Source of the DNA: DATHZQ01 sp965216945
GTDB taxonomy: Bacteria > Actinomycetota > Acidimicrobiia > Spongiisociales > UBA5794
Direction: 5' to 3'
Length of the DNA stretch: 64,000 nt
NCBI GenBank assembly: GCA_965216945.1
Contig: CBDCGU010000003.1
Coordinates: 434,001 to 498,000, forward strand
Position numbers and translations under genes: made by a program. The stretch's first letter is position 1. Every line of letters begins with the position of its first letter. Under the pieces are notes generated by a model. It did no database searches and was not told the DNA's origin. It saw only the letters and a program-made list of their open reading frames with translations. Below, in pieces: positions 13,056 through 22,363 of this stretch.

Positions 13056-13810
13056 GGCGCTCGACCGGACACCCAGAGATCCTCGAGCCGCCGCTTGTCC
13101 TTGAAGGTGTCCATGGGCGCCCAGAAGCCCTCATACTTGACCGCGGCGAGCTTGCCCTCGTCCATCAGACGGAAGAACGGCTCCATGACGATCTCGTCTC
13201 CGGGCTCGATGTAGTCCAGGAACTCCTTGCGGAACACAAAGTAGCCGCCATTGATCCAGAGATCGGAACCGTAGATTGGTCGGATCTCTGTGACCGTGTC
13301 CGTCTCGTCGATCTCGACTCGGTGATAGCTGAGCGGTGGCTGGACCAGCAGGAACTGGGCGATCTTGTCCGATGCCTCGAAGTCGGCCACGTATTTGTCG
13401 AGCGGGAGATCGGTGAGGCCGTCGCTGTAGTTGACGAGGAAGATGTCCTCATCCTGCAGCAGGTGGCGCACCCGCAGCAGGCGATCCGCCACCACCGTCT
13501 GCATGCCGGTGTCGACGAACGAGATCGTCCAGTCGTGGATGTCGGTGGACATCATGTCGACCTGCCGGCCGCCGGCCGACATCACGAAGTCGTTGGAGAT
13601 GGCTTCGTCGTAGTCCAGGAAGAAGCTCTTGATCACGTCGGCCTGGTAGCCGAGGGTCAGGATGAAGTCGGTGTGGCCGAAGTGGGCGTAGTACTTCATC
13701 AGGTGCCACATGATCGGGCGGTAGCCGAGTGGCACCATCGGCTTGGGGATCGTCTCGGAGTAGTCCCGGATACGAGTCCCGTACCCACCGCAGAAGAGCA
13801 CGACCTTCAT
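13022..13810 (-). CDS. Sugar-1-phosphate nucleotidyltransferase, glucose-1-phosphate cytidylyltransferase-like
   Basis: Forms an NDP-sugar from a sugar 1-phosphate and NTP. The 262-residue protein begins with the nucleotide-binding loop VVLFCGGYGTRIRD and TIPKPMVPLG, followed by PIMWHLMKYYAHFGHTDFIL, which is very like RfbF-type glucose-1-phosphate cytidylyltransferases; YSDGLTDL and INGGYFVF are the matching substrate-site segments, and PWELW matches the usual PWKTW near the C-terminus. I therefore favour CTP and glucose 1-phosphate, but nucleotide choice is inferred. ATG 13810 overlaps the stop of the upstream methyltransferase by 4 bases (ATGA). Confidence 0.88.
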   Translation of the reverse strand: MKVVLFCGGYGTRIRDYSETIPKPMVPLGYRPIMWHLMKYYAHFGHTDFILTLGYQADVIKSFFLDYDEAISNDFVMSAGGRQVDMMSTDIHDWTISFVDTGMQTVVADRLLRVRHLLQDEDIFLVNYSDGLTDLPLDKYVADFEASDKIAQFLLVQPPLSYHRVEIDETDTVTEIRPIYGSDLWINGGYFVFRKEFLDYIEPGDEIVMEPFFRLMDEGKLAAVKYEGFWAPMDTFKDKRRLEDLWVSGRAPWELWKEEGPI

Positions 13811-15099
13811 GTTGTCACCTCGGGAGCGTCGAAAACGGTCACTTCGGGGATCGGCACCACGAACTTTCCACCCCACTCCCCGATCGCCGCCATCTGCTCG
13901 CTGATCTCGTCCTTCAAGTTCCACGGAAGGATCAGGACGTAGTCGGGCCGGGTGTCCATGATGCGGTCGGGCTCGTGCACGGGGATGTGCGTTCCCGGTA
14001 GGTAGTAGCCGTGCTTCGCAGGACTGCGGTCCACGGTGTACTCCAACAGATCGGAACGGATACCGCAGTAGTTGAGCAACGTGTTGCCCTTGCCCGGGGC
14101 CCCGTATCCCACCACCTTCTTGCCGGCGTCGCGAGCGTCGATCAGGAACCGCAGCAGTTTGCGCTTCGTGGCCTCGACGTTGGCGCCGAAGGAGGCGTAC
14201 GTCGCCAAGTCGTCGACCCCGAGCCGCTGCTCCCGTTGCAGCATCTCCGTCACGCGCTCGGTCACGGGCAGCGCCGGGTTCTCGGCGTGCCGGCCGTAGA
14301 TGCGAAGCGAGCCGCCATGAGTCGGCAACTCGTCGACGTCCCACAGCACGAGGCCGTGGGCGGTGAAGATCCGCTGCGCCGCGGTGAATGAGAAGTACGA
14401 GAAGTGCTCGTGGTAGATGGTGTCGAACTGGTTGTGCTCGATCAGCTGGAAGAGGTGAGGGAACTCGATGGTGAGCACGCCGTCGGGTGCCAGCAGCGTC
14501 TTCATGCCGGCCACGAAGCTGTTGAGATCCGGCACCTGTGCAAGCACGTTCTTCCCGCACAGCAGGTCGGCACGCAGATCTTTGCCCGCCAGCCGAGCGG
14601 CGGTTTCCTCGCCGAAGAACTCCACCAGCGTTGGGATCCCATTCCCTTCGGCAACCGCCGCAACGTTGGCCGCAGGCTCGATGCCGAGCACGGGGATGCC
14701 CTTCTCCACGAAGTACTGCAGCAGGTACCCGTCGTTCGACGCAAGCTCCACGACCTGCGAGGACGCATCGAGCCCGAATCGCTCCGTCATGTCGTCGGCG
14801 TAGCGCCGGACATGGTCGAGCCAGCTGTCGGAATACGACGAGAAATAGACGTAGTGACCGAAGATCGATTCGGGGCTGACGTACTCCTCGAGTTGGACCA
14901 GCGAGCACTCCGCGCAGACGTAGACGTGCAACGGGTAGAAGGGCTCCATCTCGTTGAGCTGGGGACCGGAGAGCATGGTCTGGCAGAGCGGCGACTTGCC
15001 GAGATCCACCATCGTGAAGCTCAGAGGTGCGTCGCAAAAGCGGCACCGAGCCCCGGTCGCCGCCGCCCCCACGGCGGGAGCAGTCTCGGCCATCGTCAT
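13807..15099 (-). CDS. Sugar C-methyltransferase, class I SAM (NovU/TylCIII-like)
   Basis: SAM-dependent methyltransferase of the three-domain sugar C-3-methyltransferase type, 430 residues. An N-terminal zinc site is formed by CRFCDA and CAECSLVQ; the SAM site is [15 protein letters not shown]; a third domain with [15 protein letters not shown] is the usual C-terminal Rossmann-like part. HEHFSYFS is the conserved active-site region of this family. These enzymes methylate NDP-4-keto-sugars. Context fits: an epimerase upstream and a nucleotidyltransferase downstream, both overlapping by 4 bases. ATG 15099 is chosen because it overlaps the upstream stop as ATGA; ATG 15093 is next in frame. Confidence 0.88.
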   Translation of the reverse strand: MTMAETAPAVGAAATGARCRFCDAPLSFTMVDLGKSPLCQTMLSGPQLNEMEPFYPLHVYVCAECSLVQLEEYVSPESIFGHYVYFSSYSDSWLDHVRRYADDMTERFGLDASSQVVELASNDGYLLQYFVEKGIPVLGIEPAANVAAVAEGNGIPTLVEFFGEETAARLAGKDLRADLLCGKNVLAQVPDLNSFVAGMKTLLAPDGVLTIEFPHLFQLIEHNQFDTIYHEHFSYFSFTAAQRIFTAHGLVLWDVDELPTHGGSLRIYGRHAENPALPVTERVTEMLQREQRLGVDDLATYASFGANVEATKRKLLRFLIDARDAGKKVVGYGAPGKGNTLLNYCGIRSDLLEYTVDRSPAKHGYYLPGTHIPVHEPDRIMDTRPDYVLILPWNLKDEISEQMAAIGEWGGKFVVPIPEVTVFDAPEVTT

Positions 15100-16136
15100 G
15101 TGTCTCCTCCGCCACTGGTCCAGCGAATGTCGGTGTCGAGCCGCCCGGCCTCGAGGAGCGTGCGCAGCCGGCGCAGCCGCACGTAACGATCGCTCTCGAA
15201 GAGCTCGGTTGTCATCGGCTGTGCGAGGTACCCGGCGTACAACTCCTTGGCGCCGCGGGCCACATCCCACTGTGGCGCAAACTCGGGCAGGATGGACTCG
15301 GCCTTCGAGAAGTCCACGCGATAGTCCCTCGTGTCCGGCTCGCCACCTTCGGCGAACGACACGACGCTGTCGGGCACGACGCTGCCGACGATCTCGGCGA
15401 CATCACGAATCTGATAGTTCTCCCCGTTCCGCCCGATGTTGATCGCCTGGTTGTGGATGACCTCACGGGGTGCTTCGAGGCAGGCGACGAACGCCGCCGA
15501 GATGTCGGCCACATGCACCAGCGGACGCCACGGTGACCCGTCGCTGAGGATGCGCACCTGACCCGTGGTGACGGCCCAGCCGGTGAGGTTGTTGACGACG
15601 ATGTCGAGACGCAGCGCCGGTGACGCACCGTAGGCGGTGGCGTTGCGGAGGTAGACAGGAGTGAAGTCGTCGTCGGCCAGCAGCGAGATGTCGCGTTCGG
15701 CGTAGACCTTGGACTCCCCGTACGGGGTGACGGGCGCCATCGGCGCTTCCTCGTCGACGAGACCGTCGCCCGCAGCGCCGTACAGGCTGCAAGACGACGA
15801 GAACAAGAATCGCTCGACACCGGCGGCCTTGGCCGCCTCGGCGAGGGCCACGGGAGCGCGCCAGTTGATGTCGTACGTGACCTCGGGGTTGAGGTCGCCC
15901 AGTGGATCGTTGGACAGTGCGGCGAGGTGGATCACTGCGTCGAAACCCTCGAGGTCGGCGGGGTGCACGGTGCGGATGTCACCGCCGATCTCAGGAACCT
16001 CCGGAGGTTGCGTTCCAAAGTCGCATCCGCGAAAGAAGCCGGTGTCCATACCGGCGATGTCGTGCCCGGCAGCCGCCAGCATGGGCGTCAGCACCTTGCC
16101 GATGTATCCGAGATGGCCGGTGACGAGAACTCTCAC
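15096..16136 (-). CDS. NAD-dependent nucleotide-sugar epimerase/dehydratase (extended SDR)
   Basis: Extended short-chain dehydrogenase of 346 residues. The NAD-binding start is [20 protein letters not shown], followed by [11 protein letters not shown], the catalytic SSSCSLYG serine region, and YGESK with the catalytic Tyr and Lys. It probably acts on an NDP-hexose (epimerisation or 4-keto formation) as the first step of the operon it heads. GTG 16136 is chosen because GGGGGGAAC lies just upstream and the Rossmann fold begins at this codon. Downstream genes follow without gaps. Confidence 0.9.
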   Translation of the reverse strand: MRVLVTGHLGYIGKVLTPMLAAAGHDIAGMDTGFFRGCDFGTQPPEVPEIGGDIRTVHPADLEGFDAVIHLAALSNDPLGDLNPEVTYDINWRAPVALAEAAKAAGVERFLFSSSCSLYGAAGDGLVDEEAPMAPVTPYGESKVYAERDISLLADDDFTPVYLRNATAYGASPALRLDIVVNNLTGWAVTTGQVRILSDGSPWRPLVHVADISAAFVACLEAPREVIHNQAINIGRNGENYQIRDVAEIVGSVVPDSVVSFAEGGEPDTRDYRVDFSKAESILPEFAPQWDVARGAKELYAGYLAQPMTTELFESDRYVRLRRLRTLLEAGRLDTDIRWTSGGGDT

Positions 16137-16311
16137 GCTGTTCCCCCCTGCAGATCGCAACAAACATTGATCGCATGCGGCACATCCCCCTGGTCCCTTG
16201 GGAGCTCCCGCATGCGATGGGTCTTCGACTCCCCGCACGATACCGGTTCGGCGAACCGCCGGACCTGGGTCGATAGCCTCATATCCCGTACTGTTTGGGC
16301 ATTTCTGGGAC

Positions 16312-16317
16312 TACGCT
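16312..16317 (+). promoter_or_regulatory. -10 box (TACGCT) for the rhodanese-ThiF gene
   Basis: TACGCT lies 8 bases before ATG 16326, without a Shine-Dalgarno sequence. It supports the ATG and a leaderless message. Confidence 0.45.
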
Positions 16318-16325
16318 CGGCCCCA

Positions 16326-17504
16326 ATGGGCAAGACGTACAACGACCTCGTCGCAGCCGCCAAGACGTCCATCCGCGAGGTGGATCCGGCCGATGCGTGG
16401 CGTCGCGCCCAGGAGGACGGAGCGGTCATCGTCGACGTGCGGGAACCAAACGAGTACGCCGCCGGAGCCGTGCCGGGGGCAGCGCTCGTCCCCCGCGGCA
16501 TCCTCGAATCCGACATCCCTCGGCACGTACCCCATCCGGAGCGGGAGGTGCTGCTGATCTGCGCCGCCGGCAACCGCTCGGCACTCGCCGCCGTCACCCT
16601 CGAGGAGATGGGGTACACCAACGTTGCCTCGGTCGCCGGTGGCATGACGGCGTGGAAGCACAACCAGCTGCCGTGGGGCGGCCCCGGAGGGTTGACGATC
16701 GAGCAGCGCAGCCGGTATGCGCGGCACCTCATCCTTCCCGAGGTCGGAGAAGCCGGCCAAGAGAAGCTGCTGAGCTCGCGAGTTGTCCTCGTCGGCGCCG
16801 GAGGTCTGGGATCCCCGGCAGCGCTGTATCTCGCGGCCGCCGGAGTCGGCACGATCGTGGTTGTCGATGACGACGTCGTGGATCCCTCAAACCTCCAGCG
16901 CCAGATCCTGCACAACACGGCACGCGTGGGAACCGCCAAGGTCGACTCCGCTCAGCAGACGCTCACTGCCATCAACCCGGACATCGTGGTGGAGCGCCGC
17001 CGTGAGCGTCTCGCTTCCGACAACGCGACCGATGTCTTCGCCGCGGCTGACGTCGTGATCGACGGTGCGGACAACTTCCCCACCCGATACCTCGTCAACG
17101 ACGCCTCGCTCCACACCGGCGTACCCGTCGTCCACGGCTCGGTGCTGCGCTTCGAAGGACAGGCGTCCGTGTTCACCCCGTTCGACGGGCCGTGTTATCG
17201 CTGCCTCTATCCGCAGCCGCCGCCGCCCGAGTTGGCGCCAAACTGCGCCGAGGCCGGCGTGTTGGGAGTGCTGCCGGGGGTGATCGGCACCATCCAGGCC
17301 GTCGAGACGCTCAAGCTGCTGCTCGGCGCAGGCGACACGCTGGCGGGCAGGCTCCTCACGTTCGACGCCCTCGACGCTTCGTTCCTCACGCTGCGGATCG
17401 AGCGCAGACCCGACTGTCCTGCCTGCGGCGATCCGGAACGGCTCCCCCCGCTCGTGGACTACGACGAGACGTGCCGTGCCGTGCCTGCCGGAAGCCCGAG
17501 CTGA
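16326..17504 (+). CDS. ThiF/MoeB-family adenylyltransferase with N-terminal rhodanese domain
   Basis: Activates the C-terminus of a ubiquitin-like sulfur carrier (MoaD/ThiS type) as an adenylate and supplies sulfur as a persulfide. Residues 1-115 are a rhodanese domain with active-site loop CAAGNRS (Cys79). From about residue 123 the E1-like domain begins: LTIEQRSRYARHLILPEVG, the ATP-binding GAGGLGSPAALYLAAAGVG, DNLQRQ-like DPSNLQRQILH, and two zinc CxxC pairs (CYRCLY and CPACGD). Its length (392) equals that of MoeZ proteins, but those carry the rhodanese domain at the C-terminus, so the order here is reversed. The cognate carrier protein is not in the window. Confidence 0.9.
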   Translation: MGKTYNDLVAAAKTSIREVDPADAWRRAQEDGAVIVDVREPNEYAAGAVPGAALVPRGILESDIPRHVPHPEREVLLICAAGNRSALAAVTLEEMGYTNVASVAGGMTAWKHNQLPWGGPGGLTIEQRSRYARHLILPEVGEAGQEKLLSSRVVLVGAGGLGSPAALYLAAAGVGTIVVVDDDVVDPSNLQRQILHNTARVGTAKVDSAQQTLTAINPDIVVERRRERLASDNATDVFAAADVVIDGADNFPTRYLVNDASLHTGVPVVHGSVLRFEGQASVFTPFDGPCYRCLYPQPPPPELAPNCAEAGVLGVLPGVIGTIQAVETLKLLLGAGDTLAGRLLTFDALDASFLTLRIERRPDCPACGDPERLPPLVDYDETCRAVPAGSPS

Positions 17505-17515
17505 TCCGCAGCCGA

Positions 17516-18955
17516 TCAGCCTTCAGCCGCAAGCTCTGCCAGCGCCACCAACGTCCGAACGCCGAAGCCGGTGCCGCCCTTGCTGACATAGTGCTCGGCC
17601 TTGCCCGACCGTGCCGGGCCTGCGATGTCGAGATGGGCCCAGGGCGTGTCTCCGGCGAACTCCTGCAGGAAGAGCGCCGCGGTGATCGCCCCACCGAACC
17701 GGTCACCGGTGTTCTTCATGTCCGCAACCACCGATTCGAGCTTGGACCGGTACTCCGACTCGAGCGGGAGGTGCCACATCGGCTCGCCGGCGCGCCGCGC
17801 CGCTGCGGTGAGCTTGCCCGCCACGTCGTCTTCCGACGCAAAGATGCCGCCGACCTTCTCGCCGAGCGCCACCTTGCATGCCCCCGTCAGTGTGGCGATG
17901 TCGACGATGAGGTCCGGCTCCTCCTCCACCGCCAGCGACAGGCCGTCGGCCAGCACCAACCGGCCCTCGGCGTCGGTGTTGAGCACCTCGACCGTCTTGC
18001 CGTTGCGTGCCTGGAACACATCGCCCGGTCGCAGGGCACCACCGCCGGGCATGTTCTCGGTGAGCGGGGTGATGCCCACGATCTCGACCGGCAGGCCGAG
18101 AGTGGCAATCGCCCACACGGCACCGAAGACCGCGGCTGCGCCGGACATGTCCGACTTCATGTCCTCCATGCCGGACGGCGGCTTGAGCGACAACCCGCCG
18201 CTGTCGAACACGATCCCTTTGCCGACGTAGGCGAGCTTGGCGACGGGCTGGGGCGGGGCATAGTCGAGACGCACCAGACGGGCCGGTTCGTGAGACCCTG
18301 CGGCGACCGCAGCCAGACCACCCAGACCCTCCGAGTCGATTCGGTCGGCGTCCCACACGGTCACCTCGATGCCGAGAGGGGCCAGGTGGGTGACCGCCCA
18401 GTCGGCGAGCTCGCGCGGCGACTTGCCGCCCGCGGGCTCGTTCACGAGGTCCCGCGCCATCCCCACCGCGTTGGCCACGACGGCGCCTGCCTTGCCGTCC
18501 GAGGCGGCGCCGGCCAGGACCAGCCGCTCGGTGACGATCTCGCTCGGATCACTCATGTACTTGTCGAAGCGGTACTGCCCCAGCGCAAACCCGAATGTGA
18601 CGAGGTCCTCGGCTCCGTCGAGGTCGACCTGTTGCAGGGTGGTCACGACCGTCGCATGCTTGGTCGCCGCCTTGGCGGCAACGGCGGCTGCCCGGCGCAG
18701 CCCCTCGGCATCGACCTCGTCGCCCAGGCCGACCAGGAGAACCTGCCGATACGGGAGTGCGCCCCCACCGGGCACGGACACCGTCTGCCCCGCCTTCCCC
18801 CGGTAGTCGCGACCTGCCAGGTAGTCCTCGAGCCATGGCAGTTGCTCGGCCACCCAATCGGCCCCCGGCCCCCAGCTCAGGTCGGCGAAGACCGGAACGA
18901 CCAGCAGGTCGCCGGCGGTGGCCGCCGGTGCGGGGCCGGTCGTGATCTCGAGCAT
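17516..18955 (-). CDS. pepA: Leucyl aminopeptidase (M17 family, PepA)
   Basis: Two-metal cytosolic aminopeptidase that removes N-terminal residues from peptides; 479 residues. The M17 signature NTDAEGRLVLADGLSLA is intact, as is the metal and active-site segment VGKGIVFDSGGLSLKPPSGM with its catalytic lysine. The N-terminal macro-like domain is present and more variable. The ATG at 18955 directly abuts the stop codon of the upstream adenosyltransferase gene, so the two are likely cotranscribed. It converges with the rhodanese-ThiF gene. Confidence 0.95.
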   Translation of the reverse strand: MLEITTGPAPAATAGDLLVVPVFADLSWGPGADWVAEQLPWLEDYLAGRDYRGKAGQTVSVPGGGALPYRQVLLVGLGDEVDAEGLRRAAAVAAKAATKHATVVTTLQQVDLDGAEDLVTFGFALGQYRFDKYMSDPSEIVTERLVLAGAASDGKAGAVVANAVGMARDLVNEPAGGKSPRELADWAVTHLAPLGIEVTVWDADRIDSEGLGGLAAVAAGSHEPARLVRLDYAPPQPVAKLAYVGKGIVFDSGGLSLKPPSGMEDMKSDMSGAAAVFGAVWAIATLGLPVEIVGITPLTENMPGGGALRPGDVFQARNGKTVEVLNTDAEGRLVLADGLSLAVEEEPDLIVDIATLTGACKVALGEKVGGIFASEDDVAGKLTAAARRAGEPMWHLPLESEYRSKLESVVADMKNTGDRFGGAITAALFLQEFAGDTPWAHLDIAGPARSGKAEHYVSKGGTGFGVRTLVALAELAAEG

Positions 18956-19516
18956 TCAGCGCTCCTCGCTGCGGGTCGGGGTCCAGCTGTCCTCAGCTGC
19001 GCGGGCATGCATGTAGAGCAGATCGGCGAGCCGGTTGAGGTAGGGCACGACGTACGAGTCTTCGATGTTCGCCTCACGGGCATGGGCGACGGCCTTGCGC
19101 TCGGCGCGTCGCACGATCGAGCGGGCAACATCGATCGCCGCGGCCAGTGCGTTGCCGCCCGGCACGACGAACTCGGTCGGCATTCCCCGATCGTCGACGA
19201 TGTCATCGATCGCTCGTTCGAGTGCAACGACCATCGCTTCGGTGACACGGCTCACGCCGTCTTCGAGTTTGTCGTGGCTGTCCGGATTGGTGGCAAGCTC
19301 GGCGCCGACGACGAACAACTCTCGCTGGATTCCGAGCAGCGTGATCGCCAACTCCGGATCGGAGGTGAGTGCGATCGCCCGCGCCATTCCAAGCGCAGAG
19401 ACCGCCTCGTCCACGGTTCCGTAGGCCACCGGACCCGAGCCGTCCTTCGCAACCCGGCCACCGTAGAACATGCCGGTGGAGCCGTCGTCGCCCCTCTTTG
19501 TGTAGATCTTCACCAC
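18956..19516 (-). CDS. ATP:cob(I)alamin adenosyltransferase, PduO type
   Basis: Transfers the adenosyl group of ATP to cob(I)alamin, making the coenzyme used by acyl-CoA mutases such as the one encoded at 5169-6770. The PduO-type start KIYTKRGDDGSTGMFYGGRV is diagnostic (ATP-binding), followed by GTVDEAVSALGMARA and the C-terminal helix segment ARSIVRRAERKAVAHA with its conserved arginines and VVPYLNRLADLLYMHARAAE. The length of 186 is normal. The start is GTG 19516 followed by a second GTG; a TATAGG box lies close upstream. The downstream gene is pepA. Confidence 0.93.
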   Translation of the reverse strand: MVKIYTKRGDDGSTGMFYGGRVAKDGSGPVAYGTVDEAVSALGMARAIALTSDPELAITLLGIQRELFVVGAELATNPDSHDKLEDGVSRVTEAMVVALERAIDDIVDDRGMPTEFVVPGGNALAAAIDVARSIVRRAERKAVAHAREANIEDSYVVPYLNRLADLLYMHARAAEDSWTPTRSEER

Positions 19517-19547
19517 GTCAGCCTATATGGGTCGGCACCGGCCGCGA

Positions 19548-20216
19548 TCAGCCGTAGGCGATCAGCCGGCCCACCACCAGCGCACCCAGCGCCGTGAGCA
19601 CTGCCAGGTAGCTCAACCCGGTTGCCGCCATCACGCCGGTGTAGTTGGGCTCCTTCAAGGAGAACCAGACGCCGAGGATCAGCAAACCGGTCGTGATGGC
19701 GAGCGCGCCGTAGGCCCACGCAAGGACGGCATCGGCCATGTTGCCCTCGGCCACGAGACGCCCCACCACGATGGCGGCGTCGGCGGCGAGACCGACGCCG
19801 CCGGCGAACGCAAGCCGGTGAAGAGCCCATCGGGGCAGCCTGGGGTCGACCAGATACCAGTGTCCGAGCAACATCTCCGAGGTGACACCTCCGGCGAACA
19901 ACGCACCGGTGACGACGGGCGCCAGCGGTGAGTCTGTCCACGCCGATGCGACCAACCCGGCAGTACCCACGACGAAGGCTGCCGTGGCGACGGGGGAACG
20001 TCGCGCCGTTGCGGCGGCCACGAGCGCGGCCATGAGCCCGAGCCAGGCCCCGACTCCGCCTCCGGCGGCACCGGTAGAGGTCGCAAGCATCGCGACGACA
20101 CCGGCGACGAGCCAGGTGTAGCCGGGACCGACGATGCGCCACCACGCCACCGCGGCGCCTCCGGCGGCGAGACCGGCCGTCCACATCGACAGCACCAGAG
20201 CCGGAGCGAGGTCCAT
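19548..20216 (-). CDS. Polytopic membrane protein, unknown function
   Basis: I do not recognise the family. From ATG 20216 the 222-residue protein has about seven hydrophobic segments, for example LSMWTAGLAAGGAAVAWW, TWLVAGVVAMLATSTGA, FVVGTAGLVASAW and ALAITTGLLILGVWFSL. A motif between them, GHWYLVDPRLPRWALHRL, suggests a conserved loop. No charged catalytic pattern stands out. It lies downstream of transketolase and upstream of the adenosyltransferase on the same strand. An in-frame start at 20264 would add 16 residues of polar sequence and seems less likely. Confidence 0.75.
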   Translation of the reverse strand: MDLAPALVLSMWTAGLAAGGAAVAWWRIVGPGYTWLVAGVVAMLATSTGAAGGGVGAWLGLMAALVAAATARRSPVATAAFVVGTAGLVASAWTDSPLAPVVTGALFAGGVTSEMLLGHWYLVDPRLPRWALHRLAFAGGVGLAADAAIVVGRLVAEGNMADAVLAWAYGALAITTGLLILGVWFSLKEPNYTGVMAATGLSYLAVLTALGALVVGRLIAYG

Positions 20217-20313
20217 GGGCCCGCCTACGCCGGCGCCATGCGAGCGCTGGAATTGGTCCGGCACAGGCGCTGGGGGCTCACCGGGTGCGGCCCATCCCCG
20301 CCGAAGCGACAGG

Positions 20314-22269
20314 TCACTCGGCGAGCCAGCGGGCGATGCGCTCGGCGACGGCCGGAGGGGTCAAGCCGTACTGCTCGGCGAGGACTCCGGCCGGGGCCGA
20401 AGCACCGAAGTGATCGATACCGATGCGCAGCCCGTCGCTCCCCACGATGTCTGCCCATCCGTAGGTCGAGCCGGCCTCGATCGAGACCCGAGGGACACCC
20501 GTCCCGAGGACGTCGTCACGATAAGACTCGTCCTGCTGGCTGAAGAGCTCGACACACGGCATCGAGACCACGCGCGCCGAGATCCCTCGCTCTGCGAGCA
20601 ACTCGGCGGCGGCAATGGCCACCCAGCGTTCCGATCCGGTTGCCACGACGACGACATCGTCGCCGGGGACGACGATGTAGCCGCCACGGGCAACCTGCGC
20701 CGGGTCGCTGGGGCTCTCCGGCACGGGAACGCCCTGCCGGCTGAAGATGAGAGCCGTCGGGCCGTCCGTACGATTGACGGCGACCTGCCACGCACCGGCG
20801 ACCTCTCCGGGATCGCCGGGACGGACCACGTGCAGGTTGGGGATGGCCCGTAGCGCAGCCAGGTGCTCGATGGGCTGGTGGGTCGGACCGTCCTCTCCCA
20901 GGAACACCGAGTCGTGGGTCCACACCCAGATGCTCGGAGCGCCCATGAGCGCTCCGAGCCGCACCGATCCCCGCATGTAGTCGCTGAACGTCAGGAACGT
21001 CGAGCCGAAGGCGCGAAGGCTGCCGTGGAGGTTGACACCATTGACGATCGCACCCATGGCGTGCTCGCGGACGCCGTACCGGACGTTGCGCCCATCGCGC
21101 CGACCGGCGCTGAAGTCGTCGGCCGAGTCGATGAGCGAGTTGGTCGAGCCGGCGAGATCTGCGTCGCCGGTCAGGATGTCGGGCCGCAAGGTCGCCAGCT
21201 CCTGGATCGCCGCACCCGACATGGCGCGAGTCGCCACGCTCTTGGGCACTTCGTACACCGGCGCCGAGAGCTCGACCGGTGCGGGCGTCGTGAACGCTTC
21301 CCAACGAGCCGCCAGCTCGGCGTCCCCGGCGAACGCGGCCTCACTGCGATCCCTCCACGCGGCGTGCTCCGCCCGACCGCGATCCATGGCTGCGGAGAAG
21401 AAGTCATACACCTCGGCCGGGATCTCGAACGGCGCATGCGCCCAGCCGAGACGTTCCCGCACGAGGGCAACCTCGTCGTCGCCGAGGGGCGAGCCATGGG
21501 CCGCGGCGGTGTCCTGTTTGTTTGGGCTGCCGAACCCGATGTGGGTCTTGCACGAGATCAGCGACGGCCGGTCGGACGTAGCTCGAGCCTCACTGATGGC
21601 CTCTGCGATCGCGGCATGATCGTGACCGTCGACTGTCAGCGTGTGCCAGCCGTAGGCGTCGAACCGCTTGGGTACGTCCTCGGAGAACGTCCATTCGGTG
21701 GGACCCTCCAGCGAGATGGCGTTGTCGTCGTAGAGATAGACGAGCTTGCCCAGCTTCCAGTGGCCCGCCAGCGATGCAGCCTCTGCGGCGATGCCTTCCA
21801 TGAGGTCGCCGTCCGAGACGAAGCCGTAGGTGTAGTGGTCGACGATCTCAGCTCCGAACTGCGAGCGCAGATGGGTCTCGGCCAGCGCCATTCCCACCCC
21901 GGTGCCAAATCCCTGACCGAGCGGGCCCGTCGTCGTCTCGATGCCCCGCTCCAGATCGATCTCGGGATGCCCCGCGGTGGGTGACCCCCACTGCCGGAAG
22001 TTGCGGAGATCGTCCATCGCCATGTCGAAGCCGCTGAGGTGGAGGAGCGAGTAGAGCAGCATCGAGCCGTGGCCGTTCGATACGATGAACCGATCGCGGT
22101 CGGACCAATCCGGATGGTCGGGATCGACGTCGATGAACTCCCCCCACAGCACGGTGGCGATGTCAGCCATACCCATCGGCATGCCGGGATGACCCGAGGC
22201 GGCGTTCTGGACGGCGTCCATCGACAGCACGCGGATGGCGTCGGCGGCGAGGCGAGCGAGATCGGTCAC
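20314..22269 (-). CDS. tkt: Transketolase
   Basis: Thiamine diphosphate enzyme of the pentose phosphate pathway that moves two-carbon units between sugar phosphates; 651 residues. Signature elements are SGHPGMPMGMADIATVLW at the N-terminus, the ThDP/Mg motif GFVSDGDLMEGIAAEA ending in the usual acidic region YLYDDNAISLEG, and the pyrimidine-domain segment FGSTFLTFSDYMRGSVRL. GTG 22269 is chosen because GGAGGAACC lies just upstream and the family N-terminus begins there; further upstream codons in frame translate to cysteine- and histidine-rich filler. It may be the last gene of the lipoate-complex operon (94-base gap). Confidence 0.96.
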   Translation of the reverse strand: MTDLARLAADAIRVLSMDAVQNAASGHPGMPMGMADIATVLWGEFIDVDPDHPDWSDRDRFIVSNGHGSMLLYSLLHLSGFDMAMDDLRNFRQWGSPTAGHPEIDLERGIETTTGPLGQGFGTGVGMALAETHLRSQFGAEIVDHYTYGFVSDGDLMEGIAAEAASLAGHWKLGKLVYLYDDNAISLEGPTEWTFSEDVPKRFDAYGWHTLTVDGHDHAAIAEAISEARATSDRPSLISCKTHIGFGSPNKQDTAAAHGSPLGDDEVALVRERLGWAHAPFEIPAEVYDFFSAAMDRGRAEHAAWRDRSEAAFAGDAELAARWEAFTTPAPVELSAPVYEVPKSVATRAMSGAAIQELATLRPDILTGDADLAGSTNSLIDSADDFSAGRRDGRNVRYGVREHAMGAIVNGVNLHGSLRAFGSTFLTFSDYMRGSVRLGALMGAPSIWVWTHDSVFLGEDGPTHQPIEHLAALRAIPNLHVVRPGDPGEVAGAWQVAVNRTDGPTALIFSRQGVPVPESPSDPAQVARGGYIVVPGDDVVVVATGSERWVAIAAAELLAERGISARVVSMPCVELFSQQDESYRDDVLGTGVPRVSIEAGSTYGWADIVGSDGLRIGIDHFGASAPAGVLAEQYGLTPPAVAERIARWLAE

Positions 22270-22363
22270 GGTTCCTCCGCAGGGGTGGGGAGCGCGGCAA
22301 GGGTAGTGGTCGTGGGTACAGCACTCTGCAGGCCGGTGCCGCATGTGCTCAACTCCGGGTCGT

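Noticed and set aside
13811..15115. Very long frame continuing upstream of the nucleotidyltransferase, overlapping the methyltransferase
   Set aside because: The extra residues are Arg-rich shadow translation of the methyltransferase gene in another frame; the family start is at 13810.
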